DNA of 64,000 nucleotides from CAVALG01 sp963630555 (GTDB lineage: Bacteria; Bacillota; Clostridia; Oscillospirales; Acutalibacteraceae): the NCBI GenBank assembly GCA_963630555.1, contig CAVGND010000006.1, positions 1-64,000 on the forward strand. The letters run 5' to 3'. Below, in pieces: positions 1 to 8,292 of the stretch. The position numbers and the translations under genes are program-made. How positions within the stretch are numbered: the stretch's first letter is position 1; the number at the start of each line of letters is the position of its first letter. The notes beneath the pieces are model-generated. The model was not told the DNA's origin. It saw nothing but the letters and a program-made list of their open reading frames with translations, and searched no databases.

Positions 1-130
1 TCTGACGAGGGAGGTGGGTTTTGACCGTAGGTCAAAACTCGGAGGGAGAGATAACTAAGACTAACAGTAACCACCGACCGAGGCGGCAGCCGAGAGGTGG
101 CACGGCATCAGCCGTGACGGAGGGGGAGAT
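1..130. repeat. Intergenic mosaic repeat (family A), two units
   Basis: Positions 1-52 carry the GAGGGAGGTGGG...CGGAGGGAGAGA frame around a short inverted repeat (TTTTGACC/GGTCAAAA). Positions 74-130 carry a second unit with a different hairpin core (CACGGC/GCCGTG). The same frames recur near 2.7, 2.8, 7.8, 8.0, 8.2, 9.7, 20.0, 24.4 and 61.1 kb. The open frame across 21-239 is only repeat sequence and is not called as a gene. Confidence 0.8.
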
Positions 131-203
131 ACAGCAGACTAAAAGAACAATCCCCGTCTGTCACAAGTCCGCCGCCATCACGACCCGAATCCAGCCCGAC
201 ACA

Positions 204-235
204 CTGCGTTTTCTTTCCGAAAACGCAGTCTTTTT
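204..235 (+). terminator. Rho-independent terminator
   Basis: A 10-bp perfect stem (CTGCGTTTTC at 204-213, GAAAACGCAG at 219-228) with a 5-nt loop is followed by TC and five T. It probably ends a transcript that enters from left of the window. Confidence 0.75.
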
Positions 236-313
236 ATAATATTCCCCTTTCCCTGCCGCATATAATTTACAGAGTAAAGAATTTCGCCGGCGACGAAAGG
301 AAATGATATTAAA

Positions 314-1237
314 ATGAATAACTACTATCCGGAAGGATTTCTGCTTACGACACTGAAAAACAAATCGGCTCTTAAAAACATTTCGGCGTTACAGGACGCT
401 TGCGAAAAAGGCGATATTTTAGAGGCAAATGCCTTTGTGTGCGACCGTGACCACAACCTGATCGTCAACCTCGGATGTATGCGCGGGATAATTCCGCGTG
501 ACGAAGGCGCGATCGGAATATCGGAAGGGGAAGTGCGCGACATTGCGCTTATTTCCCGTGTAGGCAAGCCTATCAGCTTCACGGTCGATGAAATACGCAC
601 CGACGGTTCGGGCGTACCGTTTGCAATGCTTTCACGGCGCCGTGCTCAGGAAAAATGCCGCAAAGAATACATATGTTCCCTTGTTGCAGGCGATATCATA
701 ACTGCGCGCGTGACCCACCTTGAAAGTTTCGGCGCGTTTTGCGATATCGGGTGTGGAATCGCGGCGCTTCTGCCCATTGATTCCGTTTCCGTTTCGCGTA
801 TATCCCACCCGTCCGACAGATTTTCCTGCGGTTCGGTGATTAAGGCGGCAATCAAAACGATTGACGAGCGCGGCAGAATTACCCTTACGCTTAAAGAACT
901 TCTCGGAACGTGGGAGGAAAACGCGGCAGCATTTTCGCAGGGTGAAACAGTGGGCGGAGTTATCCGCTCGGTTGAAGATTACGGTGTGTTCATCGAACTT
1001 TCGCCCAATTTGGCAGGTTTGGCGGAGCCTCGAAGCGATGTCAGCGTCGGGCAGGGGGTCGGCGTGTATATTAAAAGCCTCCTGCCGCAAAAAATGAAGG
1101 TAAAACTTATAATCGTTGACGCATTCGACCGATGCGAAACACCGCAGGCACTTAAATATTATGTAAACGGCGACCATATTAACCGCTGGCGCTATTCCCC
1201 CGATTGCTCGGAGCGGGTTATTGAAACGATATTTTAA
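314..1237 (+). CDS. S1 RNA-binding-domain protein (RpsA-like, short)
   Basis: This 307-residue protein carries S1-type OB-fold repeats. One is at about 120-200 with the hallmark ITARVTHLESFGAFCDIG, another at about 218-280 with VGGVIRSVEDYGVFIEL, and a weaker one lies at about 35-110. It probably binds RNA or the ribosome, but it is too short to be a complete ribosomal protein S1, and a fuller S1-like chain is fused to ispH at 4.4-6.4 kb. The ATG is preceded by AAAGGAAA about 12 nt upstream, and a TATAAT hexamer sits at 261-266. It stands alone between a terminator and the convergent yhaM. A specific regulatory role is not known from sequence. Confidence 0.8.
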   Translation: MNNYYPEGFLLTTLKNKSALKNISALQDACEKGDILEANAFVCDRDHNLIVNLGCMRGIIPRDEGAIGISEGEVRDIALISRVGKPISFTVDEIRTDGSGVPFAMLSRRRAQEKCRKEYICSLVAGDIITARVTHLESFGAFCDIGCGIAALLPIDSVSVSRISHPSDRFSCGSVIKAAIKTIDERGRITLTLKELLGTWEENAAAFSQGETVGGVIRSVEDYGVFIELSPNLAGLAEPRSDVSVGQGVGVYIKSLLPQKMKVKLIIVDAFDRCETPQALKYYVNGDHINRWRYSPDCSERVIETIF

Positions 1238-1245
1238 ATTAATAT

Positions 1246-1285
1246 AACCGGGCTTAACCGTAAATCGGCTCAACCCGGCTTTTGA
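1246..1285 (+). terminator. Possible weak terminator
   Basis: CCGGG (1248-1252) and CCCGG (1274-1278) can pair, with a short T run after 1280. It lies between convergent genes. The stem is short, so this is tentative. Confidence 0.35.
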
Positions 1286-1331
1286 AATAAGAGGAATATG
1301 TAAATTTTTGAAATCGGAAACTGAAAACAGC

Positions 1332-2300
1332 CTAAAACAACTGTGCTTTCATTTCGCTTCCGCCAAGTCCGTGATTATAGCATTTTCTGCCGTCAAGGAA
1401 CCACAGTTTGTCCGAAAATTTTTCGTCACCGGCGGCGAAAACGGCTTCCGCCATTTCGTAAATGCAGGCGTCCATACTGTCAATTCGACTTAACATCTCG
1501 GCTTCAATAAACGCCGGACGCACCGCCGCACCGTGTTCCGGCTCGCCGTGATGCGAGATTATCATATGCTCAACAAGCATGGCTTTTTTCGGGTCTGTTC
1601 CCAGTTTTTCGGCGTATTGCCCGACTATCATCGCACCCTTGACCAAGTGGCCTATCAACATTCCTTCGGTTGAATAGGACTTTACCGTCCCCGCAGGCGA
1701 AAGGTCGAATTCATATATTTTTGCAATGTCGTGCAGTATCACGCCCGCAAACAGCAGATCCGCGTCAATAAACGTGTAAATCCGCGCAGCCGACTGCGCC
1801 ATCCGCAGCATGGAAAGCGTGTGATACAGCAGTCCGCCGCGCATTGCGTGGTGCAGTTTTGATGCCGCCGGCCAAAAAAGCAGTTGCTCGCGATGGTCGG
1901 CTATGATAGCGGCGGTCAGCGTTTTAAGGTCGGCGTCCGCCATATTTTCAACCGTCTGTTCGATTTCCGACAGCATATTTTCGCCGGTGTATTCGGCGGA
2001 TTTGACAAATTGCGAGGGGTCTACTTCGTCCGCCGGTACGGCTTTGCGTATTCTCTCTATCCGCAGTTGGTCGACGTTATTAAAAACCGTTACGGTTCCG
2101 CGCACCTTGATAATATCGCCTGCGGCATATGCGCCGTGGGTCATTTCGGAATAATCCCAAAGTTTGCCGTTTATTTCGCCGCTGTCGTCCGAAAGCGTCA
2201 GATCGAGATATTGCATACCCTTAGCCGTGGTCTTGACCGCGGCGGCGGTAATAAGGCAAAATCCGTCAATCATACCGTTTGAAATGGTTTTAAAATTCAT
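1332..2300 (-). CDS. yhaM: 3'-5' exoribonuclease, YhaM family
   Basis: This 322-residue protein has the YhaM order: an N-terminal OB-fold nucleic-acid-binding domain (about 10-95, with YLDLTLSDDSGEINGKLW) and a C-terminal HD phosphohydrolase domain. Metal-ligand motifs are visible as LHHAMRGGLLYHT (about 153-165), LHDIAK (about 190-195), and H-x-I-x-SHH near 247-252. YhaM enzymes degrade RNA, and DNA in vitro, from the 3' end with Mn2+ and act in RNA turnover. The length agrees with the family at about 310-320. It is transcribed toward the S1-domain gene and separated from purA by a long repeat block, so it looks monocistronic. Confidence 0.9.
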   Translation of the reverse strand: MNFKTISNGMIDGFCLITAAAVKTTAKGMQYLDLTLSDDSGEINGKLWDYSEMTHGAYAAGDIIKVRGTVTVFNNVDQLRIERIRKAVPADEVDPSQFVKSAEYTGENMLSEIEQTVENMADADLKTLTAAIIADHREQLLFWPAASKLHHAMRGGLLYHTLSMLRMAQSAARIYTFIDADLLFAGVILHDIAKIYEFDLSPAGTVKSYSTEGMLIGHLVKGAMIVGQYAEKLGTDPKKAMLVEHMIISHHGEPEHGAAVRPAFIEAEMLSRIDSMDACIYEMAEAVFAAGDEKFSDKLWFLDGRKCYNHGLGGSEMKAQLF

Positions 2301-2317
2301 AGTCGTTTTCCCTTCCG

Positions 2318-2660
2318 GATGTTGTTAGATGATATTTAGATTCTATACATTATACGCCAGACACTAGACGAGGGTAACTGTAGCTTGAGCGTTGACGGTA
2401 TGCACTTACCCTTGCCGTTCTAGACTTTAGATTTTAGACGATAGACATGAGATGTGGGTAACTGTAGCTTGAGCGTTGACGGTACGCACTTACCCTTGTC
2501 GCCCGTTCTAGACGTTAGACGTTAGACATTAGACTGTAGACAAGTGTGACTGTAACTTGGGTGCTGACGGTATGCACTTACCCTTGCCTCCCGTTCTAGA
2601 CATTAGACTGTAGATATTAGATGTTAGATGTCAGCCTGTACGCTTACGGTATGCACTTAC
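2318..2660. repeat. Tandem compound repeat: TAGAC arrays alternating with a 45-bp unit
   Basis: Four arrays of degenerate TAGACNTTAGAC-type direct repeats alternate with four copies of a unit containing TTGACGGTATGCACTTACCC or close variants (near 2375-2412, 2460-2500, 2545-2590 and 2632-2665). Copies differ by point changes and by small gains or losses. No ORF or RNA gene is recognised here. It fills most of the 720-bp gap between yhaM and purA. Confidence 0.8.
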
Positions 2661-2945
2661 CCTTGCCTCCCTCTGACGAGGGAGGTGGGTTTTGACCGTA
2701 GGTCAAAACTCGGAGGGAGAGATACCGCAAACTAAATATAAACCGCAGCCTGTAGACATTAGAAAAAATCAACAGAAGTTTGAGCATAGACATTAAAAGG
2801 CGTTAAGATTAACTTCTTTCTCTCCCTCAGTCAAAACCTACGGTTTTGCCAACTCTCGGCTGCCGCCTCGGTCGGTGCTTCTGCTACGCAGAGGTGTCCA
2901 CCGGACACCCGCTTCTCGGCTTTGCCTCGACGGAGGGGGGGAGAA
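2661..2945. repeat. Family A mosaic repeats in opposite orientations
   Basis: A family A unit at about 2665-2722 (hairpin core TTTTGACCGTAGGTCAAAA) is followed at about 2819-2945 by an inverted composite. The composite contains TCAAAACCTACGGTTTTG, a CCGCCTCGGTCGG segment and the palindrome GTGTCCACCGGACAC. The bases from 2946 to 3021 hold nothing recognised beyond short repeat debris next to the purA stop. Confidence 0.75.
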
Positions 2946-3021
2946 AAATCTATCTGCAAGAAGAATTTGCCGTCTGTTATCAAACTCCCGTCTGCTACAT
3001 CCGGAGTCTATCGTCTGCAGC

Positions 3022-4299
3022 CTACAGTCTGACAATAATGTCTTCCCTTGCGGGGCCGTTTGAAACATATTTAATCGGCACGCCGATCTCTTTTTCAATA
3101 AACTCTATATATTTGCGGCAATTTTCGGGCAGTTCCGAATACTCCCTTATGCCCGAAACATCGCATTTCCAGCCGGGCAGCACGGTGTAAATCGGTTTTG
3201 CCTTTTCAAGTTTGGGCGTAACGGGGAAATCACGGGTCACTTTGCCGTCAATCTCGTATCCCGTGCAGATTTTAAGTTCATCAAGATAACCGAGCGCGTC
3301 AATAACCGTGAGCGCTGCTTCGGTCGTGCCCTGAACCTCGCAGCCGTAACGTGTCGCAACGGCGTCAAACCAGCCCATCCTGCGCGGACGGCCCGTTGTT
3401 GCGCCGTACTCGCCGCCGTCGCCGCCGTGATTGCGCATAAGCTCGGCTTCCTCGCCGAATATTTCGCTTACAAACGCGCCTGCGCCGACCGCCGACGAAT
3501 AAGCCTTAACAACGGTTATAATATCGGTTATCGCATAGGGCGGAACACCCGCGCCGACAGCGCCGTATCCTGCCGTGGTGCTTGACGAGGTAACCATCGG
3601 GTAAATTCCGTGGTCGGTGTCTTTAAGCGAGCCTAACTGACCCTCAAGCAGAATGGTCTTACCCTCTTTATTGGCGCTGAACAGCAGTTTTCTTACATCG
3701 CCGACATACGGTGCAATACCGTCACGCCAACGGTGCAGCGTTTCCATAAGTTCCGCTTCGTCAATCGGGTCTTTGCCGTAGATGTTTTTGATTATGTTGT
3801 TCTTGATTTCAAGAACCGAGTGCACCTTTGCTTTTAAGCGTTCCTCTTCAAACAGTTCGCATACCTGGAACCCGATTTTTGCATATTTATCGGAATAAAA
3901 GGGTGCAATGCCCGATTTTGTAGAGCCGAAACTTGCTTTGCCGAGCCTCTCCTCCTCATACACATCAAGTAGGATATGATACGGCATAACTATCTGCGCC
4001 CGCTCGGAAACTATGAGTTTGGGTGCCGGAACACCTGCCGCGGTAACGCCGGCATACTCTTTAAGTATTTTATCAATATCAAGTGCAACGCCGTTACCGA
4101 TGCAATTGATAACATTGCTGTTAAAAACACCGGAGGGCAGCGTGTGAAGCGCAAACTTTCCGTATTTGTTTTTTATGGTGTGACCGGCGTTTGCACCGCC
4201 CTGAAAACGAACAACAATGTCCGCGTCGGTCGCAAGCATATCGGTGATCTTACCCTTGCCTTCATCGCCCCAGTTAGCACCAACTACTGCCTTTACCAT
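3022..4299 (-). CDS. purA: Adenylosuccinate synthetase
   Basis: This 425-residue enzyme condenses IMP and aspartate with GTP hydrolysis to give adenylosuccinate, the first step from IMP to AMP. The N terminus carries the signature GANWGDEGKGKITD, followed by GGANAGHTI with the catalytic His. A GRPRRMGWFD motif and a C-terminal GTP/base-binding region with NGP close to the end are present. Length matches the bacterial family at about 425-430. It appears monocistronic: a repeat block lies downstream, and the ispH/S1 operon terminator at 4345-4379 lies upstream. Confidence 0.96.
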   Translation of the reverse strand: MVKAVVGANWGDEGKGKITDMLATDADIVVRFQGGANAGHTIKNKYGKFALHTLPSGVFNSNVINCIGNGVALDIDKILKEYAGVTAAGVPAPKLIVSERAQIVMPYHILLDVYEEERLGKASFGSTKSGIAPFYSDKYAKIGFQVCELFEEERLKAKVHSVLEIKNNIIKNIYGKDPIDEAELMETLHRWRDGIAPYVGDVRKLLFSANKEGKTILLEGQLGSLKDTDHGIYPMVTSSSTTAGYGAVGAGVPPYAITDIITVVKAYSSAVGAGAFVSEIFGEEAELMRNHGGDGGEYGATTGRPRRMGWFDAVATRYGCEVQGTTEAALTVIDALGYLDELKICTGYEIDGKVTRDFPVTPKLEKAKPIYTVLPGWKCDVSGIREYSELPENCRKYIEFIEKEIGVPIKYVSNGPAREDIIVRL

Positions 4300-4344
4300 T
4301 TAAAATCGCTCCGTTTCTGAAATTGTTTGATTTTTAACAAGTGT

Positions 4345-4379
4345 AAAACGCCCTTGACGGTTTCCGACAAAGGCGTTTT
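4345..4379 (-). terminator. Terminator of the cmk-plsC-ispH operon
   Basis: AAAACGCC (4345-4352) pairs with GGCGTTTT (4372-4379) across a structured loop, just after the ispH/S1 stop on the minus strand. The U-rich 3' arm is embedded in the stem. Confidence 0.65.
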
Positions 4380-4385
4380 GCTTGA

Positions 4386-6425
4386 TTATTCTTCGGTTGT
4401 TTCCGCTGTGTCGGCAACTTCGGCTTCCGCCTCGGTTACTTCTGTTTCTGCTGCCGATTCGGTTTCTGCTGCCTCTGCCTCATCTGCAACTTCATCCTTA
4501 TTGTCCGCAAGCAATGCACGGATTGAAAGGCTTACTCTGTGGCGTTCATTGTCAATGTCAAGAATTTTAACCTTAACATCATCGCCTATGGAAAGTTCGT
4601 CAGCCGGCTTTTCAATGTGTTTATCGGCAATCTGCGAGATGTGAATAAGTCCGTCAACACCCGGAATTATTCTTGCGAATGCACCGTAGGACGCAATGCT
4701 TACGATTTTAGCGTCAACCGCATCGCCTGCCGCATATTTGCTTGTAAAGATAACCCACGGGTTGTCCTCCGCTTTTTTGTAGCCGAGCGAAATTTTTCTC
4801 TTTTCGGTGTCCATATCTTTAATGTAGACTTCAATCTCATCACCGACCGAAACAACCTCCGACGGATTTTTGATTCTCTGCCAAGAAAGTTCGGAAATGT
4901 GAACCATACCGTCAACACCGCCGATATCTACAAAAGCACCGTAACCCGTAAGGGATTTAACAACGCCCTTTATGCGGTCGCCGACGGCGATACTGCTCCA
5001 TACTTTTTCTTCAGCCTCTTTGCGTGCCTGCAAAAGCAGTTCTTTGGCTGAGCCGACAGCTCTTCTGCCGCGTCCGATTTCAATAATTTTAAATTTAATG
5101 GGATTGCCTTTAAGTTCGTTAAGATCCGCGCCGCGAGAAAGCGAGGCATGAGAAGCCGGAATAAATACCCGAACACCCTCGTAATTAACGGTAACGCCGC
5201 CCTTTACGACTTCGTTTACAACGCCTTCAAGAATTTCATCGTTATCCTTGGCGTCCAATATTTTAGACCATCCCGCAATAGCGTCAAAACGGCGCTTTGA
5301 AAGCATAACCGTTCCTTCGACATCATTGGTTTTCATAACGATAAGGTCAAGCACATCGCCGACATGAACTTCCTTTTCAAGGTCAACATTTGAATCGTTT
5401 GAATATTCGTTGGCCGGAATATAGCCTGCGTGCTTTCTTCCGATATCAACCTGAATCTCGGTCGGGTTTACCGCAAGAACGGTACCCTTGACTTTCTGAT
5501 CGGTATTTAAACTGTTGAGGGAGGCTTCAAGCGCTTCCTCAAAAGTCATTTCTTCAAAATTCTTTTCTCCTGTGATTTCCGACATGGTTAAAATAACCTC
5601 CTTTATAATATCGGCCGGGGTTGAGGCACCGGCCGCGACGCCGATCGTTTCGGCACCGCCGACACATTCCGCTTTTAACTCCGCCGCCGTTTCAACCGAA
5701 ACGACCCTTCGGCAGTTTTCTTCACAGATCTGCCTGAGTTTTGCTGTGTTGGAACTGTGTCTTCCGCCCACGACTACCATTAGGTCACAGCACTTGCTGA
5801 GTTCGCGGACTTCCTGCTGTCTTTCGGCAGTAGCATTACATATTGTATCAAAAAAATTCGCGTTTGTATATACCTTTTTTAAAGTTTTTTGACATTTTTT
5901 CCACGAATTTTGATTAAAAGTCGTCTGTGCAACCACCGAAATCGGGTCGTTCGGCAAAACATTTCCGCTTTTTACCAAATCATTGAGTTCCCCTTCGTCC
6001 GCAAAAACGAAACATTTCCCGTATGAATGACCGACAATTCCTTTTACTTCCTGATGATTACGGTCGCCCGCGATTAAGATGATGTCGCCGGCAAGACTTC
6101 GCTGTTCGACGGTTTTATGTATCTTGGAAACAAAAGGGCAGGTGGCGTCACATACCGTTACCCCGAGTTTTTCCGCGCGTTCAAAAACTTCACGCTCAAC
6201 ACCGTGTGAGCGTATCACAAGCGTTTCGTTCCCCCTTGCCTCTTCGGGGGAAGCGACCGTCCTCACGCCGCGGCTTTCAAGTTTTTCAACCATTTGCCGG
6301 TTATGTATAATAGGGCCCAGAGTGCAGACGGGCACACCGCTTTTAACAAGTTCCGTTACGGTTTTAACCGCGCGGTCAACGCCGAAACAGAAACCTGCGT
6401 TTTTTGCCAAAATTATTTTGCTCAA
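4386..6425 (-). CDS. ispH: IspH fused to S1-domain protein (HMBPP reductase / RpsA-like)
   Basis: This 679-residue fusion has IspH at about residues 1-285. The three cluster cysteines lie in AGFCFGVDRA, CDATCPFV and TICNATAERQ. That half makes IPP and DMAPP from HMBPP in the non-mevalonate pathway with a [4Fe-4S] cluster. Residues from about 300 to 640 hold four S1 OB-fold repeats, for example VKSLTGYGAFVDIGGVDGMV and KIVSIASYGAFARI. The tail after 640 is very acidic (Glu/Ala/Thr). IspH-S1 fusions are known in Clostridia, where the S1 half probably replaces free ribosomal protein S1. It is the last gene of the cmk-plsC-ispH operon, and its start overlaps plsC by 4 nt. Confidence 0.94.
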   Translation of the reverse strand: MSKIILAKNAGFCFGVDRAVKTVTELVKSGVPVCTLGPIIHNRQMVEKLESRGVRTVASPEEARGNETLVIRSHGVEREVFERAEKLGVTVCDATCPFVSKIHKTVEQRSLAGDIILIAGDRNHQEVKGIVGHSYGKCFVFADEGELNDLVKSGNVLPNDPISVVAQTTFNQNSWKKCQKTLKKVYTNANFFDTICNATAERQQEVRELSKCCDLMVVVGGRHSSNTAKLRQICEENCRRVVSVETAAELKAECVGGAETIGVAAGASTPADIIKEVILTMSEITGEKNFEEMTFEEALEASLNSLNTDQKVKGTVLAVNPTEIQVDIGRKHAGYIPANEYSNDSNVDLEKEVHVGDVLDLIVMKTNDVEGTVMLSKRRFDAIAGWSKILDAKDNDEILEGVVNEVVKGGVTVNYEGVRVFIPASHASLSRGADLNELKGNPIKFKIIEIGRGRRAVGSAKELLLQARKEAEEKVWSSIAVGDRIKGVVKSLTGYGAFVDIGGVDGMVHISELSWQRIKNPSEVVSVGDEIEVYIKDMDTEKRKISLGYKKAEDNPWVIFTSKYAAGDAVDAKIVSIASYGAFARIIPGVDGLIHISQIADKHIEKPADELSIGDDVKVKILDIDNERHRVSLSIRALLADNKDEVADEAEAAETESAAETEVTEAEAEVADTAETTEE

Positions 6426-7015
6426 ATTCCCATCTCCAAAAGTTCTGTGATTTTTTCGGATATAAGTGCAGTTGACCTTTTAAGTTCGGGGCGGGACGCG
6501 TCGGCAGGGCAGGCGTTTTCAACAGGCTTGCCGAACCGCACCGTAACGCGCGTAAACGGGCGCAGGCTCTTGCGGCAGATTGCCGCCGGGATAACCGCCG
6601 CGGGCGCCTTTGAAAGCACAAGCGCAACCCCGGCTTTACATTTAATCGGCTTGCCCGTGCGATTGCGCGTGCCTTCGGGGAAAATTCCCATCAAATCGCC
6701 GTTTTCAATTACCGAAATTGCCGATTTTATGCCGTCAGTCGCCGCACCGCTTCCGCGTGAAACCGCAAATGCGCCCAGTTTACCGAAAAACCAACGCGTA
6801 ATACAGGTCTTAAACAGTTCCTCTTTGCCCATGAAAAATATCTGTCGGTGGGTTGTTGCCGCAAGGAACGGCACATCCGACATAGAGGTGTGATTGCAGC
6901 AGAGTATCGCCGCCCCCTCTTTTGGTATGTTTTCCTCTCCTATGACCTTTATGCGGTAAACGGCGTGAAAAGCGACCGAAACCGCAAATCGAACAAATCT
7001 GTAAAAAATGGTCAT
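6422..7015 (-). CDS. plsC: 1-acyl-sn-glycerol-3-phosphate acyltransferase
   Basis: This 197-residue PlsC-family acyltransferase transfers an acyl chain to lysophosphatidic acid to make phosphatidic acid at the inner face of the membrane. The NHTSMSD block (about residues 41-47) is the H-x4-D catalytic motif, and FPEGTRNR is the phosphate-binding motif. An N-terminal hydrophobic stretch could attach it to the membrane. It overlaps cmk upstream and ispH downstream by 4 nt each, so the three are translationally coupled. The cmk-plsC-ispH order is common in Clostridia. Confidence 0.92.
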   Translation of the reverse strand: MTIFYRFVRFAVSVAFHAVYRIKVIGEENIPKEGAAILCCNHTSMSDVPFLAATTHRQIFFMGKEELFKTCITRWFFGKLGAFAVSRGSGAATDGIKSAISVIENGDLMGIFPEGTRNRTGKPIKCKAGVALVLSKAPAAVIPAAICRKSLRPFTRVTVRFGKPVENACPADASRPELKRSTALISEKITELLEMGI

Positions 7016-7677
7016 TTAAGCGCCCCCTCAACCACGGCTTTAAGTTTGGCAACGCCCTCCGCAAGGTTGCAGCCGGTGGTGTCAACGGTTACCGAGTCGG
7101 GCGCAGGTTTAAGCGGCGCTACGGCACGGGTCGAGTCGTTGCGGTCACGCTCGGTAATATCACGCAGAACCTCGTCATAGGTCACCTGTTTGCCCTTCGC
7201 GATAAGTTCGTCATAGCGGCGGCGTGCCCTCTCTTTCGGGTCGGCGGTTAAAAATATTTTAACCTCGGCGTTCGGCAGCACCACGGTGCCTATATCGCGC
7301 CCGTCCATTACCACATTGTTGTTTGCGGCAATATCCCTTTGAAGCCCGAGCAAAAACGCCCTTACTTCCGGTATGGCGGAGCAGCGTGACGCCGCAAGCG
7401 AGATCTCGGGCGTGCGTATATCGTCCGATACGTCCGTACCGTTAAGAATAACGCGCTGTTCGCCGTTTTTATGGGTAATTTTGACCTCGGTTTTTTTAAG
7501 CAGATTTGTTATCGCCGCCGTATCGTCAGGGGCTGTTCCGCTTTTGTCTATCGCAAGGGCGACAGTGCGGTACAGCGCACCGGTATCCACATAAATATAA
7601 CCTATCTGCGCCGCCAATGCACGGGCAGATGTGCTTTTGCCGGCTCCCGCCGGCCCGTCAATTGCAATTGAAGACAT
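7012..7677 (-). CDS. cmk: (d)CMP kinase
   Basis: This 221-residue kinase phosphorylates CMP and dCMP with ATP. The N terminus has the P-loop IDGPAGAGKSTSARALA, and the nucleotide-binding DTGALYR block follows. VVMDGRDIGTVVLP and the lid-region RRRYDEL are typical of the family. Length fits at about 220. It is the promoter-proximal gene of the cmk-plsC-ispH operon, and repeats begin about 20 bp upstream of its start, so the promoter may lie inside repeat sequence. Confidence 0.95.
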   Translation of the reverse strand: MSSIAIDGPAGAGKSTSARALAAQIGYIYVDTGALYRTVALAIDKSGTAPDDTAAITNLLKKTEVKITHKNGEQRVILNGTDVSDDIRTPEISLAASRCSAIPEVRAFLLGLQRDIAANNNVVMDGRDIGTVVLPNAEVKIFLTADPKERARRRYDELIAKGKQVTYDEVLRDITERDRNDSTRAVAPLKPAPDSVTVDTTGCNLAEGVAKLKAVVEGALK

Positions 7678-7694
7678 TGTTATTTCCCCTTTTT

Positions 7695-8215
7695 TAGATA
7701 TTGGATTTTAGACTTTAGACATTAGACCGTGGTGTACTAGACGTTAGATGCTAGACAGTAGACATTAGACCGTGGTAACGGTAGTTTTAATAACAGACAG
7801 TAAATTGTTCTTATCGTTAGTTTTTTCTCTCCCTCTGTCAAAACTTCGTTTTGACATCTCCCTCGTCAGAGGGCGACAAGAGTCTGTGCGTACTGTCAGC
7901 CCGCAAGCTGCCATTCACCATATCTAATGTCTACTGTCTAGCGTCTAATGTCTAGAATGGGTGCGGGTGTCCGGTGGACACCTGAAGCGAAGCAGAAGCA
8001 CCAACCGAGGCGGCAAAGCCGCCCTTGCCTTCCTCTGACGAGGAAGGTGGCACGGCGCAGCCGTGACGGAAAGAGAGAAAAAACCGACGGTAAGAACAGC
8101 TCAACGTCTATACTCAAACTGCCGTTACTCACATCTACAGTCTAACATCTAATTTCTAACGTCTAGTACGGGAGGTGGGTTTTGACCGCAGGTCAAAACT
8201 CGGAGGGAGAGAAAG
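7695..8215. repeat. Compound intergenic repeat locus between cmk and the HI0933 flavoprotein gene
   Basis: In order: a TAGAC array (about 7697-7768), an inverted family A unit (7826-7873), a segment with CTGTCAGCCCGCAAGCT (near 7890-7915) that recurs at 9.7 kb, another TAGAC array (7920-7957), and a composite with GTGTCCGGTGGACAC and two hairpins (7964-8084). A third array (8128-8165) and a direct family A unit (8168-8213) follow. Nothing else is recognised between 7678 and 8292. Confidence 0.8.
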
Positions 8216-8292
8216 AACTATCTGCAACATCAATTTGCCGTCTGTTATCAAACTACACCGTTCCACTGCCTGAAAGTTCCACTGCCTGAAAT

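Noticed and set aside
21..239. 72-residue open frame at the left edge
   Set aside because: It is made of family A repeat sequence and runs through a terminator. No protein family is evident.
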